Below are positions 25,421 to 33,913 of a stretch of 62,724 nucleotides of DNA, piece by piece. How positions within the stretch are numbered: position 1 is the first letter of the stretch; every line of letters starts with the position of its first letter. The DNA lies in contig JBILGM010000012.1 of the NCBI GenBank assembly GCA_044351045.1, positions 1 through 62,724 on the forward strand, in the 5' to 3' direction. This DNA comes from UBA6136 sp044351045. GTDB taxonomy: Bacteria > Pseudomonadota > Gammaproteobacteria > Methylococcales > Methylococcaceae. Position numbers and translations under genes: made by a program. Under the pieces are notes generated by a model, which saw nothing but the letters and a program-made list of their open reading frames with translations, made no database searches and was not told the origin of the DNA.

Positions 25421-25956
25421 ATCCCTTGGCGCCCCCGCAGGATATTCTTGGTCGGGCTGCCAGAGTTCGGCTGCTGATCTGCGATGTAGATGGTGTACTG
25501 ACGGATGGGCGGCTTTTTTTCACATCTGATGGACATGAACTGAAAAGCTTTCATGCCCGGGACGGACACGGCATAAAACTGTTGCAGCGAACGGGGGTGG
25601 AAACCGCCGTGATTTCAGGACGCAACTCCCCTGCGGTCGCGCTGCGGATGAACAGCCTGGGGGTTCGCCATGTTTACCAGGGCCGCGAAAGCAAGCTGGA
25701 GCCGTTTGAGGAACTGCTTGGCCTACTGAAACTCACGCCGCAGCAAACGGCTTTTGTGGGCGACGACCTTCTGGACCTGCCCCTGTTGAGGCGCGCGGGA
25801 TTGGCAGTGGCTGTTGCGGATGCCCATTTCAGTATAACGGACACCGCGCACTTGAGAACTAAAGCATCCGGCGGGCATGGCGCCGTTCGCGAAGTATGTG
25901 ACCTCATCATGCACGCTCAAAACACTCTTCCCGCCATCATTGAAAGCTATTACTGA
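25417..25956 (+). CDS. kdsC: KDO 8-phosphate phosphatase
   Basis: 179 residues of the HAD family without cap domain. Motif I LLICDVDGVLTDG near 20-32, motif II in TAVISGRNS near 66, Lys in GRESKLEP and motif IV FVGDDLLDLPLL near 110. It dephosphorylates KDO-8-phosphate and works as a tetramer. The most likely start is TTG at 25417, overlapping the kdsD stop; a TTG at 25426 is an alternative, and no ATG or GTG precedes the fold. Confidence 0.95.
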   Translation: MNPLAPPQDILGRAARVRLLICDVDGVLTDGRLFFTSDGHELKSFHARDGHGIKLLQRTGVETAVISGRNSPAVALRMNSLGVRHVYQGRESKLEPFEELLGLLKLTPQQTAFVGDDLLDLPLLRRAGLAVAVADAHFSITDTAHLRTKASGGHGAVREVCDLIMHAQNTLPAIIESYY

Positions 25957-25969
25957 AAAACTGGGCGCG

Positions 25970-26545
25970 TTGAGTTCAATCACGCGCTATCTGCTGCTAG
26001 TCTTGTTAACCATGGTCTCCTGGTGGGCCGCGGAGCGTTTTGGCCCACAGATCGAACCTGGCCAAAAGCTGGAACCCGGCAAAGTGGACTACTACTCCAA
26101 GGGTTTAAAGCGAACGGTCCTGGATGAGTCGGGAAAGCTCAAGGAGATGCTGTTTACTGAGGAATTGGTCCATTATGAAGGCGAGAATCGAACAGAGCTA
26201 ACCAAACCGGTTTTCACCCTTTATACCAAGGAAGGCCCACCTTGGGTCATTCACGCGGAAACGGCGACTCTTCCGGGTGAGGGTGATGAAATCCTCCTGA
26301 ATGGTGAGGTACTTGTCCAGCGTGATGCGAACAAGAACGGAAGAACCATGCGTATTGAAACGACCAATGCCAGGGTGCAACCCAACAATAATTACGCCGA
26401 GACGGATGAGGACATACGAGTCATCAGCCCGCCGGATTATATGAGCGGAACCGGCGCAAAAATGAAGTTTGGCGATGGCATTCAATACAGCGTTCTGGCC
26501 AATGTCCGAAGAAAACATGAAGTACAGAAACAAACAAATCCTTGA
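25970..26545 (+). CDS. lptC: LPS export system protein LptC
   Basis: About 191 residues if the TTG at 25970 is used; a TTG at 25940, overlapping kdsC, is also possible, and a longer ATG start at 25877 would lie mostly inside kdsC. One membrane helix (SSITRYLLLVLLTMVSWWAA) is followed by a periplasmic beta-jellyroll, with YYSKGLKRTVLDESGKLKEM near 33 and later repeats of hydrophobic/polar strands. LptC passes LPS from LptBFG to LptA. The assignment rests on position plus fold pattern. Its end overlaps the lptA start. Confidence 0.9.
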   Translation: MSSITRYLLLVLLTMVSWWAAERFGPQIEPGQKLEPGKVDYYSKGLKRTVLDESGKLKEMLFTEELVHYEGENRTELTKPVFTLYTKEGPPWVIHAETATLPGEGDEILLNGEVLVQRDANKNGRTMRIETTNARVQPNNNYAETDEDIRVISPPDYMSGTGAKMKFGDGIQYSVLANVRRKHEVQKQTNP

Positions 26546-27143
26546 CGCAGCCCCGAGGCACACTGACCGATGGCAGAAAGCCGGACCGCGATTAGGCTTG
26601 CTGGCGGCTGGGATGGTCGTGCCGGCATGGCTTTATTCCGCTGTTATCTCAAGCCTCACGCTCACATCAGGGGCTACATGGGCGCTGAGCAGTGACTCAA
26701 AACAGCCCATGTATGTCGAATCCGATTCCGTGGTTTATGACGAAAGCAAAGGTGAGACGGTCTATGTCGGAAACGTGAAGGCCAGCCAGGGTAGTCTTGA
26801 AGTGACTGGAGACAAGATGATAATCAATCAGCAAACGGGCAAGGCTGACCAGATGATCATTTATGGCAGCCCTGCCCGGCTGAAACAGACTCCAGACGGT
26901 GGCGGCGAGGATAATCATGGCATGGGGAAACGGGCGGATTATTTCCCTGAATCCGGCATCCTCATTCTCAATGGAGACGCTGTGACCTGGGAAGGGCCTG
27001 ACCCAAGCACCAGTGAACATACCGTCAAAAGCGATCACATCGAGTACGACACCAAGAACTCCATCTATAAGGCAGGTTCCAGCAAATCCGGGAGTCGTCG
27101 CGTTCATGTGAAAATTGTGCCCAAGGACGCCCAGCCCGAATAG
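26517..27143 (+). CDS. lptA: LPS transport periplasmic protein LptA
   Basis: 208 residues from the ATG at 26517 (GAAGA upstream); ATG at 26502 is possible. An unusually long N-terminal leader of about 55 residues carries the hydrophobic signal (GLLAAGMVVPAWLYSAVISS) before ATWA. The jellyroll then reads PMYVESDSVVYDESKGETVY, VGNVKASQGSLEVTGDKMII and DHIEYDTKNSIYKAG, the OstA-like repeats that assemble the LPS bridge. The start of lptB follows 3 nt after its stop. Confidence 0.92.
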   Translation: MKYRNKQILDAAPRHTDRWQKAGPRLGLLAAGMVVPAWLYSAVISSLTLTSGATWALSSDSKQPMYVESDSVVYDESKGETVYVGNVKASQGSLEVTGDKMIINQQTGKADQMIIYGSPARLKQTPDGGGEDNHGMGKRADYFPESGILILNGDAVTWEGPDPSTSEHTVKSDHIEYDTKNSIYKAGSSKSGSRRVHVKIVPKDAQPE

Positions 27144-27146
27144 CCG

Positions 27147-27872
27147 ATGACCACGCTGACCACTCATCAGATCGTCAAACATTATCATCGACGCAATGTC
27201 GTCGATGGTGTGACGGTTACCATAAATACCGGCGAGATCGTGGGCCTACTGGGGCCCAATGGTGCGGGAAAAACCACCAGTTTCTACATGATCGCCGGAC
27301 TGATCAGTCCCGATGAAGGCGATATCCGTCTTGATGGTCGAAACATCACACTCATGCCCATGCATGAGCGGGCCCGCTTGGGAATCGGTTATCTGCCGCA
27401 AGAACCGTCCATCTTTCGCAAACTCACAGTGGCGGAAAACTTGATGGCAGTGCTTGAACTACGAAAGGAACTCACTTACGGGCAGCGCGAACTCATCATT
27501 GAAGAGCTGCTCGAGGAATTCAGTGTTGGCCATCTGCGCAATCAGCCGGCCATAGGGCTCTCCGGGGGTGAGCGACGACGGGTGGAAATTGCCCGTGCAC
27601 TAGCCTGCGAACCCCGTTTCATGCTGTTAGATGAACCTTTTGCCGGTGTTGATCCGATTTCGATCATCGATATCCAAAAAATCATCGTTCATCTTAGGGA
27701 GCGGGGTATCGGGATACTCATCACCGAACACAACGTACGGGAAACCTTGGGTACTTGTGATCGCGCCTACATCTTGGCCGGTGGCCGCGTCATTGCGGAA
27801 GGCAATGCTGAGGAAATCGTACGCAACGCTGAAGTACGTCAGGTTTACCTCGGTGAAAACTTCTCCATGTAA
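27147..27872 (+). CDS. lptB: LPS export ABC transporter ATPase LptB
   Basis: 241 residues, normal length. Walker A GPNGAGKTTSFYMIAGL near 37, Q-loop in YLPQEPSIFRKLTVAENL, signature LSGGERRRVEIARALA near 137, Walker B FMLLDEPFAGVDPIS near 158 and switch His in ITEHNVRETL. It drives LPS extraction with LptF and LptG, whose genes lie at 44.4-46.6 kb in this window. Confidence 0.97.
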   Translation: MTTLTTHQIVKHYHRRNVVDGVTVTINTGEIVGLLGPNGAGKTTSFYMIAGLISPDEGDIRLDGRNITLMPMHERARLGIGYLPQEPSIFRKLTVAENLMAVLELRKELTYGQRELIIEELLEEFSVGHLRNQPAIGLSGGERRRVEIARALACEPRFMLLDEPFAGVDPISIIDIQKIIVHLRERGIGILITEHNVRETLGTCDRAYILAGGRVIAEGNAEEIVRNAEVRQVYLGENFSM

Positions 27873-27952
27873 GCCCTCTGAGTACCTCGCACTCTGGGCT
27901 ATACTCAGCCAGGGATGGCGTGGCCGAACGGTAAACAGGGATCAAGACCTCC

Positions 27953-29422
27953 ATGAAACAGTCTCTGCAACTCCGCATGGGCCAACACTTGGCCATGACA
28001 CCGCAACTGCAACAAGCCATCAAGCTCTTGCAGCTTTCGAGCGTGGATTTACAACAGGAAATCCAAGATGTGCTGGACTCCAACATGATGTTGGAGACCG
28101 TCGATGAGGAATCCGGGGAAGGCCCCGCAGCGGATTTGCCGGGAGGGATAACATCCAGTTCCGATGACCAGGATTATCGAGAGTTGCGCGATATGGACAC
28201 GGTTAAGGAGATCCCCCAAGAACTTGCGGTCGATGTGTCCTGGGACGAACTTTATGACAGCCTTTCCATAGCCCAGTCCTCGGGGCAGTTCGGCGGCGAA
28301 AATGACGAATACCCTTTTCAGCGTGCGACCGGACAGACTCTTCATGAATCGCTGGTCTGGCAAATGGAAATGTCACGCTTCAGTGATCGCGATTACGCCA
28401 TCGCGACAACCTTAATCGACAGCATTAATCAGGACGGCTATCTCGGTGCGGCATTGGCAGAGGTTCACCAAGGACTTTGCCAACAGATACCGGCACTGGA
28501 GCTGGATGAGGTCACCGCCGTCCTGCATCGACTGCAAACTTTTGAACCTGCGGGTATTGCGGCTTTGGATCTGGCGGATTGCCTTCGGATACAACTTTCA
28601 CAGCTTCCGGATTCCACCCCCCGCAAGGCACTGGCCTTAAAGCTGGTGAGTCAACACTTGGATCTTCTTGCCAAAAAAGACGTCACGGGACTCAAGCGCA
28701 AACTGGATCTCGACGATGAGTCGCTGGGTGAAGTGATCAACCTAGTCAGGAGCCTCGAGCCCAAGCCAGGGCAACAGATCGCAGCCGACGATTCACACTA
28801 CATCACCCCGGACGTTTTCGTGATTCGTCAAGCTGACCACTGGACGGTCGCCTTGAATCCCGAGATTGCGCCCCGGCTCCGCGTGAATCCCTTCTATTCA
28901 GGCATGGTCAAGCGGGCGGATGCTAGTACTGAAAATACCTCGATGCGCAACCACTTGCAGGAAGCCCGTTGGTTCATCAAAAGCCTCCAAAGCCGCAACG
29001 AGACCTTGTTGAAGGTCGCCAAGAGCATCATCGAACGCCAGCAGACTTTCTTGAATGAGGGCGAAAAGGCGATGAAGCCCTTGGTCCTGCGAGATATCGC
29101 CGAAGAGGTCGGCATGCATGAATCGACCATTTCCCGGGTCACGACCCAAAAGTACATGCATACACCCAATGGCATCTTCGAGTTCAAATATTTTTTTTCC
29201 AGTCATGTATCCACGAAGGGAGGAGGCGAATGTTCCGCCACAGCCATCAAGGCTTATCTCAAGGACATCATCAGCACCGAGGACGCTCACAGACCGCTGA
29301 GCGATGAGGCCATAGCCAAAATACTCCAAGGTCGGGGCATCAATGTTGCTCGCCGAACTATCGCCAAATATCGCGAAGCCATGGCCATTGCGCCATCCAG
29401 CGAACGCAAACGAATATTCTGA
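27953..29422 (+). CDS. rpoN: RNA polymerase sigma-54 factor
   Basis: 489 residues, normal length. Region I is Gln/Leu-rich (LRMGQHLAMTPQLQQAIKLL) and contacts activators; an acidic region II follows; the core-binding region spans about 120-330. The helix-turn-helix lies near 385-405 (MHESTISRVTTQKYM) and the RpoN box is RGINVARRTIAKYREAM near 461-477. It directs transcription from -24/-12 promoters. It follows lptB by 80 nt. Confidence 0.97.
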   Translation: MKQSLQLRMGQHLAMTPQLQQAIKLLQLSSVDLQQEIQDVLDSNMMLETVDEESGEGPAADLPGGITSSSDDQDYRELRDMDTVKEIPQELAVDVSWDELYDSLSIAQSSGQFGGENDEYPFQRATGQTLHESLVWQMEMSRFSDRDYAIATTLIDSINQDGYLGAALAEVHQGLCQQIPALELDEVTAVLHRLQTFEPAGIAALDLADCLRIQLSQLPDSTPRKALALKLVSQHLDLLAKKDVTGLKRKLDLDDESLGEVINLVRSLEPKPGQQIAADDSHYITPDVFVIRQADHWTVALNPEIAPRLRVNPFYSGMVKRADASTENTSMRNHLQEARWFIKSLQSRNETLLKVAKSIIERQQTFLNEGEKAMKPLVLRDIAEEVGMHESTISRVTTQKYMHTPNGIFEFKYFFSSHVSTKGGGECSATAIKAYLKDIISTEDAHRPLSDEAIAKILQGRGINVARRTIAKYREAMAIAPSSERKRIF

Positions 29423-29455
29423 ATCATAACCCCCCAAAATTAAGGAGCATTAAGC

Positions 29456-29743
29456 ATGAACATCGATATAACCGGACACCATCTACACGTTACCGAGGCA
29501 CTCAGGAATTACATCAATGAGAAATTTGCTCGCCTAGCGCGTCACTTTGACCGGGTTATGGACGTACATGTCGTGCTTGAAGTGGAGAAACTGGCGCATA
29601 AGGCCGAGGCCACTGTACAAATTTACGGCGGCTCTTTATTTGCTGAAGACACTCAGGAAGATATGTACGCCGCCATCGATGGACTGATGGACAAGTTGGA
29701 CAGACAACTTGTCAAGCATAAGGAAAAACATCAGCAGCACTAA
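29456..29743 (+). CDS. hpf: Ribosome hibernation promoting factor (short form)
   Basis: 95 residues: NIDITGHHLHVTEALRNYIN, KFARLARHFDRVMDVHVVLE, then YAAIDGLMDKLDRQLVKHKE. It is the short HPF that pairs ribosomes into inactive 100S particles in slow growth. A clear AGGAG lies upstream. The place just downstream of rpoN is the usual one. Confidence 0.95.
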   Translation: MNIDITGHHLHVTEALRNYINEKFARLARHFDRVMDVHVVLEVEKLAHKAEATVQIYGGSLFAEDTQEDMYAAIDGLMDKLDRQLVKHKEKHQQH

Positions 29744-29819
29744 TCGACACATCAAGCCTTGCCAGTTGACGTGACGCGCCCATGAACCACATGAAGCAGG
29801 CGACCATGAGATTTGCCCG

Positions 29820-30677
29820 ATGGATTTGATCATCGTCAGTGGCCTGTCAGGGTCCGGAAAAAGTATTGCACTGGAAACTCTGGAGGATGGTGGGTACTAC
29901 TGCATTGACAACCTGCCCATCGCCCTTTTCGAACCCTTTGTGCGGGAAGCCATGGGTGAAGGTGATGTAACCTACAGTAAAGTTGCGATCAGCATCGATG
30001 CGCGTAGTCGGTGCGAAAGTCTCGACCAATTCCCAAAGACGCTTGAACTCGCCGGAAAGCTTGGGGTTTCCTATCAAGTTCTGTTCCTGAAAGCCGGTTC
30101 GGAAACGCTGCTAAAACGATTCAGCGAAACCCGGCGCAAGCATCCACTGACCGACAGCACCCACTCGCTGATCGAAGCGATCGATCTTGAGCAAAACCTG
30201 TTGCGCCCAATCGTAAGTCGGTCGGACCTAGTAATCGACACCAGCCATACCAATGTTCATCAGTTGCGTGAACTGATCCGGGAACGCATAGGTGCCAAAA
30301 GCCAGCATAGGATGTCGGTCTACTGCCTGTCTTTCGGCTACAAGAACGGCATTCCGTTTGACGCTGACTTCATATTCGATGCGCGCTGCCTTCCAAACCC
30401 GCACTGGGAACCGTTGCTCAGACCGAAAACCGGACGCGACCCAGAAGTGAGGGAGTTTCTGGACAAAATTTCGGAAGTCCAGCGTTATCTCGAGGATGTC
30501 ACCCAGTTCATGCAGAAATGGACACCGCGCTTTGCCTCGGAAAACAGAAACTACCTGACTATCGCCATTGGCTGTACTGGCGGTCAGCACCGTTCCGTTT
30601 ACCTCACGGAAGCTCTGGCGGATCGTTTGTCGTCAACAAATTATGATTTGCTGGTTCGACACAGGGATCTTCGCTGA
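29820..30677 (+). CDS. rapZ: RNase adapter protein RapZ
   Basis: 285 residues. P-loop VSGLSGSGKSIAL at 6-18, the switch region GGYYCIDNLPI near 28, and the C-terminal domain with VYCLSFGYKNGIPFDADFIF, FDARCLPNPHW and GCTGGQHRSVYLTEAL. In E. coli it binds GlmY/GlmZ RNAs and steers RNase E to control GlmS; in other groups it binds a cell-wall precursor. In E. coli ptsN lies between hpf and rapZ and npr follows. Neither is here: the gap to hpf is 76 nt and a solute-binding protein gene follows. Confidence 0.95.
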   Translation: MDLIIVSGLSGSGKSIALETLEDGGYYCIDNLPIALFEPFVREAMGEGDVTYSKVAISIDARSRCESLDQFPKTLELAGKLGVSYQVLFLKAGSETLLKRFSETRRKHPLTDSTHSLIEAIDLEQNLLRPIVSRSDLVIDTSHTNVHQLRELIRERIGAKSQHRMSVYCLSFGYKNGIPFDADFIFDARCLPNPHWEPLLRPKTGRDPEVREFLDKISEVQRYLEDVTQFMQKWTPRFASENRNYLTIAIGCTGGQHRSVYLTEALADRLSSTNYDLLVRHRDLR

Positions 30678-30705
30678 ACCGTCTCTATCCGCACAGGAGA
30701 CTCCG

Positions 30706-31950
30706 TTGTCAATAACAAGCCTTAAATCTGCCCGATTAATCGTGCTGCTCTCCCTAGGCTTTACCTCGACGAGCTTATGGGCAAAAAAAACCGTTACTCC
30801 AGGAATCGTCACCTCCGCAAGAGCCGCGCAGAAAACACCAAGCAATGCGCCCAATACGCTAGAAATCGCTTATCTAAAACAGTTGCCTCCTGACATACAG
30901 CCGGCACAACTCTTTTTTGATCCCGCCATAACTGACCCCGGTCTCAAGGGAGCCCGGTTGGGTGTTCTCGACAACAATACGACCGGACAATTTACACATC
31001 AAAGATTCAATCTCAGGGAATCGATCATTCCTCCCGAGGGACAAGTAGTTGAGACGTTCAAGACGCTGGCCAGAGAGGGCTATCGTTATGTGATCCTCGA
31101 CCTACCTGCCGACCTGATCGCCCAACTCGCTCAGCTACCGGAAGCCAACAATCTGCTGTTGCTCGATATTTCAAGCCGAGATGACTCGCTGCGGGGAGCC
31201 CGCTGTCGGGCAAATGTGCTGCACTTCCAGCCCAGCCACGCCATGCGTGCCGACGCCCTGGCACAATATCTTATGAAAAAGCGCTGGAAGCACTGGTTCA
31301 TAGCGACGGGCAATGCCCCCGAAGACAAACTATTTGCAGAGGCGATCCGCAAATCAGCCAAGAAATTCGGGGCAAAGGTGGTCTTGGATAAATCCTGGAG
31401 CCATCAATTAGATGATCGCCGGACGCCTGAATCCGAGGTCCCGGTTTTCACTCAGGCGGATGACTATGACGTGGTTGTCGTAACTGACGAAACAAAGTCC
31501 TTCGGCGATATCCTGTCGTATCGCACCTGGCTGCCTCGCCCAATTGTTGGGACCTCAGGCCTAACCACCGTTTCCTGGGACAAAACACACGAGGCCTGGG
31601 GAGCGCTGCAACTGCAAAATCGCTTCCGCGAAATGGCGGGACACTGGATGACTGAATTGGACTACGGGGCCTGGCTGGCCATTCGCACGCTCGGAGAGGC
31701 GGCCACCCGGACCAAATCCCTTGACTTTGATAAGGTCAGATCATTCATACTCGGTCCTGACTTTGCTCTGGCTGGTTTCAAGGGGGTACCGCTGTCTTTT
31801 CGAACTTGGGATTATCAGTTACGCCAGCCTGTGCTTCTCTCCAGTGAACGCTCACTGGTCGCCGTGGCGCCCATTGACGGCTACCTGCACCCGAAGAACG
31901 AACTCGACACGCTGGGCAATGATTTAGCCGAATCAAGCTGTAAATTCTGA
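30706..31950 (+). CDS. ABC-type substrate-binding protein, PQQ-dependent alcohol dehydrogenase associated type
   Basis: 414 residues from a TTG at 30706, with AGGAGA 7 nt upstream; an ATG at 30568 would lie inside rapZ. Residues 1-24 are a signal peptide ending SLWA. The mature part matches the periplasmic Leu/Ile/Val-type binding fold of the PQQ-alcohol-oxidation group: ARLGVLDNNTTGQFTHQRFN near 82 and the typical C-terminus YLHPKNELDTLGNDLAESSC. Members usually sit in clusters with PQQ alcohol dehydrogenase, its cytochrome c and ABC export genes. None of those is near, so the ligand and partners are unknown. It follows rapZ by 28 nt. Confidence 0.75.
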   Translation: MSITSLKSARLIVLLSLGFTSTSLWAKKTVTPGIVTSARAAQKTPSNAPNTLEIAYLKQLPPDIQPAQLFFDPAITDPGLKGARLGVLDNNTTGQFTHQRFNLRESIIPPEGQVVETFKTLAREGYRYVILDLPADLIAQLAQLPEANNLLLLDISSRDDSLRGARCRANVLHFQPSHAMRADALAQYLMKKRWKHWFIATGNAPEDKLFAEAIRKSAKKFGAKVVLDKSWSHQLDDRRTPESEVPVFTQADDYDVVVVTDETKSFGDILSYRTWLPRPIVGTSGLTTVSWDKTHEAWGALQLQNRFREMAGHWMTELDYGAWLAIRTLGEAATRTKSLDFDKVRSFILGPDFALAGFKGVPLSFRTWDYQLRQPVLLSSERSLVAVAPIDGYLHPKNELDTLGNDLAESSCKF

Positions 31951-32005
31951 GTTCTCCGCCGCCCTTAACCGAAACCAATAGGAGACCCAAAATCGCAACT
32001 TGGTA

Positions 32006-32034
32006 TTGACGAGCCAAGCCTTTGAAGGTTTAAT
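32006..32034 (+). promoter_or_regulatory. Promoter of tRNA-Phe
   Basis: TTGACG at 32006-32011, 17-nt spacer, TTTAAT at 32029-32034. The predicted start near 32041 is 15 nt before the mature tRNA, with no gene between. Confidence 0.75.
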
Positions 32035-32055
32035 ACGCGACTCGATTTGAGATGC

Positions 32056-32131
32056 GGCCAAGTAGCTCAGTTGGTAGAGCAGGGGATTGAAAATCCCCGT
32101 GTCGGCAGTTCGATTCTGTCCTTGGCCACCA
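32056..32131 (+). tRNA. tRNA-Phe (anticodon GAA)
   Basis: A 76-nt cloverleaf with encoded CCA. Acceptor GGCCAAG pairs with CTTGGCC, D stem GCTC/GAGC, anticodon stem GGGGA/TCCCC with loop TTGAAAA, so anticodon GAA. The T stem GGCAG/CTGTC has one G-T pair and loop TTCGATT. No attachment-site duplicate or integrase gene was seen beside it. Confidence 0.97.
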
Positions 32132-32139
32132 ATTATCGG

Positions 32140-32177
32140 AAGGCTTACCACTGTCAATCAGCGTGTAGGCCTTTTTA
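32140..32177 (+). terminator. Terminator after tRNA-Phe
   Basis: AAGGCTTAC and GTAGGCCTT form a 9-bp stem with one G-T pair, then a T run at 32172-32176. Confidence 0.7.
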
Positions 32178-32237
32178 TTTTGTATCTCTGAGCCATCAGC
32201 GTCGGCTGTGAGACGTGAATTTTCGGCGCTCACGGAC

Positions 32238-32266
32238 TTGGTCTGGCGGATGCACCGTCATATAAT
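32238..32266 (+). promoter_or_regulatory. Promoter of fdxA
   Basis: TTGGTC at 32238-32243, a 17-nt spacer and a perfect TATAAT at 32261-32266. It leaves a leader of about 145 nt before fdxA, in which no riboswitch was recognised. Confidence 0.6.
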
Positions 32267-32418
32267 GATGCCGCAAAAATGAAGGGGTGATAGCGGCATT
32301 TAAACCATAGCACCCATGCACAGCACCTAGCCAACACCTCTTGGAATCAGCAGCGCGTTTTTTAGCGACTGAGATATGGCTTAACCCAGGCAAATCTGCC
32401 TGAAGACAGGACAACATA

Positions 32419-32742
32419 ATGACATTCGTAATTACAGAAAACTGCATCAAGTGTAAGTACACCGATTGCGTGGATGTGTGTCCGGTCGACTGTTTCCACG
32501 AAGGTCCTAATTTTTTGGTAATCGATCCGGACGAATGCATTGACTGCACATTATGTGAACCCGAGTGCCCTGCGAACGCGATTTTTTCGGAGGATGAAGT
32601 GCCCGAAAATCAACAGGATTTTATCCAACTGAACGCGGATCTTGCAAAAAAATGGCCCAACATAACGGAAGTAAAGGCCGCCAGCGAAGATGCTGATGAA
32701 TGGAACGGCAAGCCGGGCAAGCTGGAATTTCTCGAAAGATAA
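32419..32742 (+). CDS. fdxA: Seven-iron ferredoxin FdxA
   Basis: 107 residues. The N-terminal cluster motifs are CIKCKYTDCVDVCPVDCF and CIDCTLCEPECPANAIF. The spacing of the first motif (the middle Cys shifted) fits a 3Fe-4S plus 4Fe-4S ferredoxin of the FdxA/Azotobacter FdI type, and the 40-residue C-terminal extension is usual for it. It carries electrons in the cytosol; the partner is not shown by context. A strong terminator follows. Confidence 0.92.
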   Translation: MTFVITENCIKCKYTDCVDVCPVDCFHEGPNFLVIDPDECIDCTLCEPECPANAIFSEDEVPENQQDFIQLNADLAKKWPNITEVKAASEDADEWNGKPGKLEFLER

Positions 32743-32802
32743 GTCCGCTGCCACAGCCCTCTCGGAACTCCCAGCTTGTCTTTCGTCACTATATTTATAT
32801 TC

Positions 32803-32832
32803 AGGGGTGACCTACCGCGGTCACCCCTTTTT
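32803..32832 (+). terminator. Terminator after fdxA
   Basis: Perfect 10-bp stem AGGGGTGACC / GGTCACCCCT with loop TACCGC, then a T run at 32828-32832. Confidence 0.92.
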
Positions 32833-32839
32833 AAATCCG

Positions 32840-33583
32840 CTATTTGCTGGTAGAGCCGGAGAGGTTTCCGGCGTGAAGACCACACTCTTTCTTTCCCCCA
32901 TCCTCCCACCACCATCGCCCTTCACGCTCATGCTGATTGGGTAAAATCGGTCGTGTACAAGGCTCACAACCGATACTGACATAGCCCCTCCGGTGCAACT
33001 CATTGAACGGAACATCGTAGGCGTCTATGTAGTCCCAGACTTGGTGTGAGGTCCAGTTAGCCAAAGGATTGAACTTGATCAACCGTTGTCCCGGCGAGGC
33101 CAATGACTCGTCCAACTCGACCTCGCCCAACTCGCTACGAGTCAGACTTTGATCCCGTCGTTGGCCTGTGATCCAAGCATCTAGCTTCGAAAGCTTTTGT
33201 CGCAGTGGTTCGACCTTACGGATACCACAGCATTCCGAGTGCCCATCCTCGTAAAAACTGAACAAACCCTTTTTGTGGACCATTCTCTCAAGCTCATGGG
33301 CCTGCGGCATCAAGATTTCTAGGGAAATTTCATATCGTTTCCTGACCGCCTCCATGAATCGGTAAGTTTCCGGATGCAAACGCCCTGTATCTAGCGAAAA
33401 AACCCGGATGTCCGGACAAATCTGAACGGCCATATCAATCAGGACAACATCTTCTGCACCACTGAAGGAAATAGCCAGATTTTGGAAATGCGCCAGTGCG
33501 GCCTTAAGAACGACCCGGGGATTCTTGCCCGCCAATTCGAAGCGTAACGTATCCAAATCAAAGGTAGGATTAGCCATAAGCAA
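32840..33583 (-). CDS. cysH: CysH-family reductase, probable assimilatory APS reductase
   Basis: 247 residues. SFSGAEDVVLIDMA near 40 is the PP-loop. The paired cysteines CCGIRKVEPL near 139 and CEPC near 219 form the four-Cys iron-sulfur site that marks APS reductases (and some PAPS-using relatives), and KKECGLH near the C-terminus holds the catalytic Cys. It reduces adenylyl sulfate to sulfite with thioredoxin. The presence of cysC in the window means PAPS is also made. The first two residues (MLM) leave a choice of start at 33583 or 33577. Confidence 0.92.
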   Translation of the reverse strand: MLMANPTFDLDTLRFELAGKNPRVVLKAALAHFQNLAISFSGAEDVVLIDMAVQICPDIRVFSLDTGRLHPETYRFMEAVRKRYEISLEILMPQAHELERMVHKKGLFSFYEDGHSECCGIRKVEPLRQKLSKLDAWITGQRRDQSLTRSELGEVELDESLASPGQRLIKFNPLANWTSHQVWDYIDAYDVPFNELHRRGYVSIGCEPCTRPILPNQHEREGRWWWEDGGKKECGLHAGNLSGSTSK

Positions 33584-33694
33584 AAGAAAAGTTAATCAGA
33601 AAACGAAAAGCCAAAAATTCCCTAGGTTTCGTTAAGATCAAAAATGGTATCCATCGCCCGGAACTGAAAATTCATCAGTTTTGCGGTCCTCTAA

Positions 33695-33859
33695 CTAACC
33701 TGATTCATCTATCGGGTTGACGGGAATGGCATAGGACTCGGTGGCCCATTCGCCCAAATCGATAAGCTTGCAGCGTTCAGAGCAGAACGGTCGATACTCC
33801 GAGGTCACGGTCCATTGAACCAGTCTTTCACAGGTTGGACACTTCACCGTCGGGGCCAT
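33695..33859 (-). CDS. yacG: DNA gyrase inhibitor YacG
   Basis: 54 residues. The zinc-binding protein reads KCPTCERLVQW near 6, then CSERCKLIDLGEWA near 26; the four Cys (7, 10, 26, 30) are all present, as is the DLGxW motif. In E. coli YacG binds GyrB and blocks DNA binding. It follows zapD on the same strand with 54 nt between, the classical place next to coaE and zapD. Confidence 0.92.
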   Translation of the reverse strand: MAPTVKCPTCERLVQWTVTSEYRPFCSERCKLIDLGEWATESYAIPVNPIDESG

Positions 33860-33913
33860 CGTCACAATTCCCTCTATTACGCAATCCGAAAAAATGACTT
33901 ACCCAGCCTATTT

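Noticed and set aside
32056..32418. tRNA-Phe as an attachment site for an integrated island
   Set aside because: No integrase gene and no duplicated tRNA 3' end were seen; both sides are ordinary genes with their own promoter and terminators.
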